In this document: positions 22,706-25,870 of the stretch, piece after piece
Layout of the letters: each line of letters begins with the position of its first letter
Position numbering within the stretch: position 1 is the stretch's first letter
Assembly: GCA_038316995.1 (NCBI GenBank)
Contig: JBBQAZ010000011.1
Coordinates: 1-25,870 of the forward strand
Direction of reading: 5' to 3'
DNA from: JAXHNE01 sp038316995
GTDB lineage: Bacteria; Patescibacteriota; Saccharimonadia; Saccharimonadales; JAXHNE01
DNA length: 25,870 bases
Translations under genes and position numbers: made by a program
The notes under the pieces: model-generated
What the model saw: only the letters and a program-made list of their open reading frames with translations
Databases searched by the model: none
Told to the model about the DNA's origin: nothing

Positions 22706-23605
22706 TTAGCTGTTCCCTTTCCTTTTTATTTTCACTGCGCCTCGTAGTTTTGCACTACGCGATCGCGGATTAAAAACTAATTCATTGTCGCCGGCAGTTA
22801 ATGGCTTTTTGGTAAGAAGTTCGAGTTCAGAATCGAATCTGTTACCAGATAAACTTCCAAAGTACTGCTTTACAATCCTATCTTCCAAACTATGGAAAGA
22901 TATTACCGCAATCCGACCACCAGGATTTAATAGATCAACCCAGAGTGGCAAAGATCGCTCCAACATACCAAGCTCGTCATTTACTGCGATTCGCAGCGCT
23001 TGAAACGTCCTAGTTGCGGGATGTACTTTGCTTTTTCCATGCCAAACTTTGGCAACTAATTGGGCAAGCTCTTTTGTGGTAGAGAGCGGTCGATGGTCAA
23101 TAATTGCCTGCGCAATTTTAGCCGCTTTTGGTTCTTCTCCGAATTCACGAAGAATTTTCATTAGCTGCTCTTTGCTATACGTATTTACAATCTCTTCTGC
23201 CGTTAGGCTTTGTCTATTGTCCATGCGCATATCAAGCGGACCATCCGCAGCTATACTAAAGCCACGGCTTGCATCGTTAAGGTGCGGTGACGATACGCCA
23301 ATGTCGGCAAGCACTAGATCATACATTTTGCCCTGCTGCCTTAGCTGGGATGCTGCTGATTCAAAATCTAGCTGCAACAGTTCTACTGATTCACCAAATT
23401 GTTCCGTTAACACAGCTTGTGCTGCGCCATCACGGTCTACTAAAGTGGCTTTTTCTAAAGCATTGGTCAGTCTTAAAACTTCCTTTGCATGGCCTCCGTA
23501 CCCGGCTGTAACGTCTAGGTATGAATTGCCCTGCTTTGGCGAAAGAACTGACAGTACTTCGTCTAGAAGAACTGGTATGTGATTTTTGTGTTTGTTTTGG
23601 TGCAT
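22706..23605 (-). CDS. rsmH: 16S rRNA m4C1402 methyltransferase RsmH (MraW)
   Basis: Seen: 299 residues. Starts MHQNKHKNHIPVLLDEVLSVL, then the SAM-binding loop YLDVTAGYGGHAKEVL (29-44), DLVLADIGVSSPHLNDASRGFS, and HPATRTFQALRIAVNDELGML; SFHSLEDRIVKQYF near the C-terminus is a family signature. Known: N4-methylates C1402 of 16S rRNA. Typical length, all motifs present. The bases around its start are an A/C-rich, CAAAA-repeating run with only a weak GAAG before the ATG. Separated from mraZ by an unusual 607-bp gap. Confidence 0.97.
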   Translation of the reverse strand: MHQNKHKNHIPVLLDEVLSVLSPKQGNSYLDVTAGYGGHAKEVLRLTNALEKATLVDRDGAAQAVLTEQFGESVELLQLDFESAASQLRQQGKMYDLVLADIGVSSPHLNDASRGFSIAADGPLDMRMDNRQSLTAEEIVNTYSKEQLMKILREFGEEPKAAKIAQAIIDHRPLSTTKELAQLVAKVWHGKSKVHPATRTFQALRIAVNDELGMLERSLPLWVDLLNPGGRIAVISFHSLEDRIVKQYFGSLSGNRFDSELELLTKKPLTAGDNELVFNPRSRSAKLRGAVKIKRKGNS

Positions 23606-24212
23606 CTTCTTGCTTTTGTTTTTGTGTTTGTTTTGGTTTAGACAAGCTTATTTTCGCTTATTTATCCCTTGGTTGCAAGGTCACCTAATCGATAGTCAAC
23701 TTTTTGTTTTTTTGGGTTGTTTTTGTTTTTGTTTGCCAGACTAATGCCTGGCGGTTAAAAGAGTCGTATGAGCGGAAGGTATTTTGTGATTTTAAAAATC
23801 ATCGAACTTCCTACTACTCTTTTAAAAAGTTTTGAGAGACTTATGTGTGAGGTGGAGTTTTGGGAGGTGTTTTAGTTAAAGGTTCTTAGGTGTTTTGAGT
23901 GGTTGCCTACGCACCACTTGTTGACTATCGAATAGCTAACCTCGACCCATGCCCTTTTGCCGCATCATCTTCAACCCCAATCAAATTGGGCTTGCCGTTG
24001 CTGCTCTTGGCGATCTGCCGTGTTAAAAGTTCCAGTACTCACTTCACTGTATGTATATACAGCTCGTTCCGTGCTTCACTTTTGCCCCGTCATATCACTC
24101 AAGCAAAATGCCATGCGTGATTTAAAGTTTCTAGTTGTTGTTACTATTTCCTAGTTACTAACAACTAATTACTAGTTTGTTATTCGACTTATTTCGAATT
24201 GTTAAGGTTCTA
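23606..24212. other. Long structured gap between mraZ and rsmH
   Basis: No credible gene on either strand. Contains a 12-bp perfect inverted repeat (TCGATAGTCAAC 23689-23700 / GTTGACTATCGA 23920-23931) enclosing a nested hairpin: TTAAAAGAGT/ACTCTTTTAA (23755-23764/23816-23825), GGAAG/CTTCC, and TGATTTT/AAAATCA at its tip; plus AGTGGT/ACCACT (23898-23918). Also CCCAAT/ATTGGG near 23980 and an ATTCGA/TCGAAT repeat just after mraZ. On the minus strand the part nearest rsmH is A-rich and probably unstructured. Could be a structured RNA embedded in the mraZ-rsmH transcript; strand is undecided because the arms pair on both. Confidence 0.4.
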
Positions 24213-24578
24213 CTAAACAGTCTCAGCCATGAGGCGCCAGTATTTGCCTACCCTGACAGCAACAACGTCTTTATCGATGTTGGCGTATTCAAGAAGATGC
24301 TGCTCTAGGCTCACTCTTCCCTGCTTCACATCAAGTGTTGCCTCGGTCTTACCCATCCGAAACCTTACGTTAAGATCAGCTACTCGCTCGTCAAGGATAT
24401 CCCCGGCTAACTTTGGCTCAACTAACTCGTCCCAGACCGATTTTGGGTACATATGCAAATAGTTTTGGAAACCCCGCGTTATAACTACTCCACTTTCAAG
24501 CTCGTGACGCAACTCGGTCGGTATGGTTAACCGCCGCTTGTCATCAAGCTTTCTCTGAAAATAGTCTAATGTGGCCAT
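24213..24578 (-). CDS. mraZ: Transcriptional regulator MraZ
   Basis: Seen: 121 residues, slightly short for the family (~140), with both AbrB-like halves: DDKRRLTIPTELRHEL (13-28) followed by ITRGFQNYLHMYP, and a second copy from EATLDVKQGRVSLEQHLLEYA to KYWRLMA. Known: MraZ forms ring-shaped oligomers that bind tandem TGGG-type repeats upstream of its own gene and repress the dcw cluster. Exactly such repeats lie 95-142 bases upstream here, so autoregulation is strongly implied. First gene of the cluster; the ATG follows a weak AGGA placed very close to it. Confidence 0.95.
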   Translation of the reverse strand: MATLDYFQRKLDDKRRLTIPTELRHELESGVVITRGFQNYLHMYPKSVWDELVEPKLAGDILDERVADLNVRFRMGKTEATLDVKQGRVSLEQHLLEYANIDKDVVAVRVGKYWRLMAETV

Positions 24579-24672
24579 TCCTACTGCTTTGTATTAATTT
24601 ACTAGTGGTTTTTTTTATTTTTGGAACCCCTGGTGAGGAGGGTTCTGTCGTCGGTGGTAACTTCTTTTTGGC

Positions 24673-24720
24673 TACCCACGATTACCCACTAACATCAGTC
24701 TACTACCCACCCTTACCCAC
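24673..24720 (-). promoter_or_regulatory. MraZ operator: four GTGGGTA boxes
   Basis: TACCCAC on the + strand (GTGGGTA on the minus) at 24673-24679, 24683-24689, 24704-24710 and 24714-24720. Spacings of 10, 21 and 10 bases keep all boxes on one face of the helix, as expected for a ring oligomer. One pair lies between the promoter elements, the other just past the expected start site. Confidence 0.88.
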
Positions 24721-24726
24721 ATGCAA
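24697..24726 (-). promoter_or_regulatory. Likely dcw promoter (TTGCAT - 18 - TAGACT)
   Basis: Minus strand TTGCAT (24726-24721) and TAGACT (24702-24697), framing one MraZ box pair in the 18-base spacer. Box quality is moderate; the overlap with the operator is the main support. A hairpin GAACCC/GGGTTC follows in the leader before mraZ. Confidence 0.5.
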
Positions 24727-24762
24727 GTCTTTTTATATATTTCATATCTTAAAATCAGATAG

Positions 24763-24771
24763 TTATCCACA
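24763..24771 (+). other. DnaA-box-like site TTATCCACA
   Basis: Exact match located ~37 bases upstream of the putative dcw -35 box. Could tie division gene expression to DnaA; speculative. Confidence 0.35.
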
Positions 24772-24783
24772 GATTAAGTTAAT

Positions 24784-24812
24784 TAAAAAAACCACCGCTA
24801 CATGTGGTGGTT
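24784..24812 (-). terminator. Intrinsic terminator of the upstream minus-strand gene
   Basis: Minus strand AACCACC, nine-base loop, GGTGGTT, then a run of T (24791-24785). Follows the 24853-25374 gene and insulates the dcw promoter. Confidence 0.85.
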
Positions 24813-24852
24813 ACTAGTCTAAGAATTGCGCTATTAATAAATTGATTGCCTC

Positions 24853-25374
24853 TTATCCCGGCTGTGATGGATCAACTTCCGCGCCAATTAGTTCGGGACC
24901 ACCCTCCATTGGAAAATCTTCAACTAAAGTATTAGTTTTTGGCGGAGTGTAGCTATTTCCATACACTACGGATGGATCATTTAGATTTTGCTCCCCTGCT
25001 GGTGGCAAACCATCAACTGTGACCGGATTTTCAGACCTTAAATCCTGTTCTGCACTACCAGATATTATGTGTGCTCCGGCAAGTACGAGCGCAGATGCTG
25101 CTATACCAGCACCAATGCGCCTACGCATGTTAAAGTGGCGTCCTCTATCACTAGAACGAACAGCAATCTGAAGGTCTTGATCAGTTTCTGCTGTTTTTCT
25201 TTGCAACAATGGAACACCTACACCTGCTATAACCGCAGAAGATACACTTTTATTAATATCTCTTTGCATGTCATTGACTTGCGAGTCAGAATAATCGACA
25301 AAATCCTGCATTATATCGCTTGGCTTTGTTAGTGGATCATATTGTTCTATGTTTTGTTTTTGTATTTGGTTCAT
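24853..25374 (-). CDS. Hypothetical single-pass membrane protein
   Basis: Not recognised. Seen: 173 residues from ATG 25374 (MNQIQKQNIEQYDPL). An N-terminal soluble part (~95 residues) contains a short hydrophobic SAVIAGVGVPLL stretch, then a basic RGRHFNMRRRIG patch, one transmembrane segment (AGIAASALVLAGAHIISG, about 100-117), and an acidic, Pro-rich exterior tail ending DPSQPG. Positive charge before the helix suggests N-in. A start further upstream (25410) would place the promoter inside the coding region, so it was rejected. The promoter puts transcription start at the ATG: leaderless mRNA. Single-gene unit closed by a terminator. Confidence 0.78.
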   Translation of the reverse strand: MNQIQKQNIEQYDPLTKPSDIMQDFVDYSDSQVNDMQRDINKSVSSAVIAGVGVPLLQRKTAETDQDLQIAVRSSDRGRHFNMRRRIGAGIAASALVLAGAHIISGSAEQDLRSENPVTVDGLPPAGEQNLNDPSVVYGNSYTPPKTNTLVEDFPMEGGPELIGAEVDPSQPG

Positions 25375-25381
25375 GTCAAAC

Positions 25382-25410
25382 AGTATACCAAGCATTAGCG
25401 TTTTTGTCAA
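25382..25410 (-). promoter_or_regulatory. Consensus promoter for a leaderless mRNA (TTGACA - 17 - TATACT)
   Basis: Minus strand: TTGACA (25410-25405), 17-base spacer, extended TG-G-TATACT (25387-25382), then seven bases and ATG. The -35 overlaps the stop codon of the preceding gene. Confidence 0.85.
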
Positions 25411-25694
25411 GTATGCAGTCTGCTTCGTGCATATCTATCTATTAGGTGGGAAAGTGCGCTCATTGCTACTGCAGGAGCGTAGTCATAAGCTTCTGCAACC
25501 CCTTCTCCACTTTCCGCAGTGATATCAAAAAGTTGACCAATGTCTTCTAAGCCTACATGAGAAAACAACACTACCGACGATAGCTGCAAAGCTTTAGCTG
25601 CAACACTTAATACCTGTTTGTTCTGAGCGAATCTAACTAATTGTTCTGCTTGATATGGACTCCATACCTCAAAGCCATAAAATTTGTTGCTCAC
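25407..25694 (-). CDS. Hypothetical small protein downstream of the glycosidase
   Basis: Not recognised. Seen: 95 residues from a GTG start (VSNKFYGFEVWSPYQAEQLV), with a moderately hydrophobic middle (VLSVAAKALQLSSVVLFSHVGL) too polar for a confident membrane helix, and a basic end. Starts four bases after the GH1 stop codon, so it is very likely co-transcribed and translationally coupled with it. The FYGFEVWSPYQAEQLV start and the position suggest an accessory to the glycosidase operon, but no function can be assigned. Confidence 0.6.
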   Translation of the reverse strand: MSNKFYGFEVWSPYQAEQLVRFAQNKQVLSVAAKALQLSSVVLFSHVGLEDIGQLFDITAESGEGVAEAYDYAPAVAMSALSHLIDRYARSRLHT

Positions 25695-25698
25695 TAGT

Positions 25699-25870
25699 TT
25701 AGCCTTCGAGATCTTTAATACGTTTGGCGAGCCATTTTGCGCTTGGGCGAATTGTTCGCTTCATGGTTTTGCGGTCAACATGAATCAGTCCAAATTGAGG
25801 CCACCAGCCATACTTCCACTCAAAGTTATCCAGCAAACTCCAGTGCATGTAGCCGCGCAAATCAACCCCC
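25699..25870 (-). CDS. Glycoside hydrolase family 1 (beta-glucosidase-like), C-terminal end
   Basis: Partial: 56 residues, running off the right edge. Reads GVDLRGYMHWSLLDNFEWKYG, then WWPQFGLIHVDRKTMKRTIRPSAKWLAKRIKDLEG and stop. The W.LLDNFEW..G....FGL..VD..T..R..K.S..W series is the hallmark GH1 C-terminus, lining the sugar-binding subsite. Known: GH1 enzymes hydrolyse beta-glucosides, beta-galactosides or 6-phospho-sugars; the catalytic glutamates lie outside the window, so substrate and activity cannot be judged. Confidence 0.93.
   Translation of the reverse strand, partial: GVDLRGYMHWSLLDNFEWKYGWWPQFGLIHVDRKTMKRTIRPSAKWLAKRIKDLEG

Noticed and set aside
23028..23582. 184-codon + strand frame antisense to rsmH
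   Set aside because: rsmH is certain on the opposite strand; the antisense product is Ser/Cys-rich with no domain character.
24569..24817. 82-codon + strand frame upstream of mraZ
   Set aside because: It runs through the MraZ operator and the minus-strand terminator and has no protein-like features.
25375..25410. 12-residue N-terminal extension of the 173-residue membrane protein
   Set aside because: The extension would be encoded by a perfect TTGACA-17-TATACT promoter whose expected start is the downstream ATG.
1..25870. tRNA, rRNA, tmRNA, RNase P RNA, SRP RNA, transposase or CRISPR
   Set aside because: Characteristic sequences (T-arm GTTCRA within a cloverleaf, GAGGAAAGTC, the SRP GGAAG..AGCAGC loop, tag reading frame, transposase motifs, regularly spaced repeats) were looked for on both strands and not found; covariance searches could overturn this for the two structured regions.

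Overview
The window looks like a chromosomal piece of a Patescibacteria (CPR) genome, most likely Candidatus Saccharibacteria (TM7). Grounds for this: moderate G+C, a compact core gene set interleaved with small unrecognised membrane proteins, several genes whose -10 box sits only 4-11 bases before the start codon with no Shine-Dalgarno sequence, and a division/cell-wall (dcw) cluster stripped of its Mur ligases, ftsA and ftsZ. TGA is used as a stop, so this is not a code-25 lineage. The phylum assignment is inference from gene content; no rRNA gene is present.

Left part (1-5.3 kb, + strand): a membrane histidine kinase, a response regulator with a long proline-rich tail, an RsuA/RluB-type pseudouridine synthase and the two-domain GTPase Der. 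Next (5.4-9.1 kb) is a patchwork of small genes: three membrane-anchored proteins, peptidyl-tRNA hydrolase, and three unrecognised cytoplasmic proteins, one with a possible Cys/His/Asp protease-like triad. Two stretches here look like structured RNA: a leader (6671-6851) that can hide the ribosome binding site of the next gene, and a ~400-nt minus-strand transcript (about 9150-9557) driven by a near-consensus promoter.

Middle part (9.6-15.3 kb, + strand): dprA, a small zinc-ribbon-like protein ending at a 7-bp tandem repeat, topA without C-terminal zinc fingers, and a regulator joining a sigma-70 region-4 helix-turn-helix to HARE-type winged helices, followed by an unknown protein. An 834-bp gene-free region (15291-16124) lies where + strand genes meet minus-strand genes; it holds direct repeats, inverted repeats and a DnaA-box-like site.

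Right part (16.1-24.6 kb, minus strand): the dcw cluster, transcribed mraZ, rsmH, ftsL, ftsI, mraY, ftsW, murG, ftsQ. These make lipid I/II (MraY, MurG), polymerise and cross-link septal peptidoglycan (FtsW, FtsI) and hold the divisome together (FtsQ, FtsL). Four GTGGGTA boxes upstream of mraZ form an evident MraZ operator. A 607-bp gap with long inverted repeats separates mraZ from rsmH. At the right edge are a membrane protein with a textbook leaderless promoter, a small unknown protein, and the C-terminal end of a GH1 beta-glycosidase.
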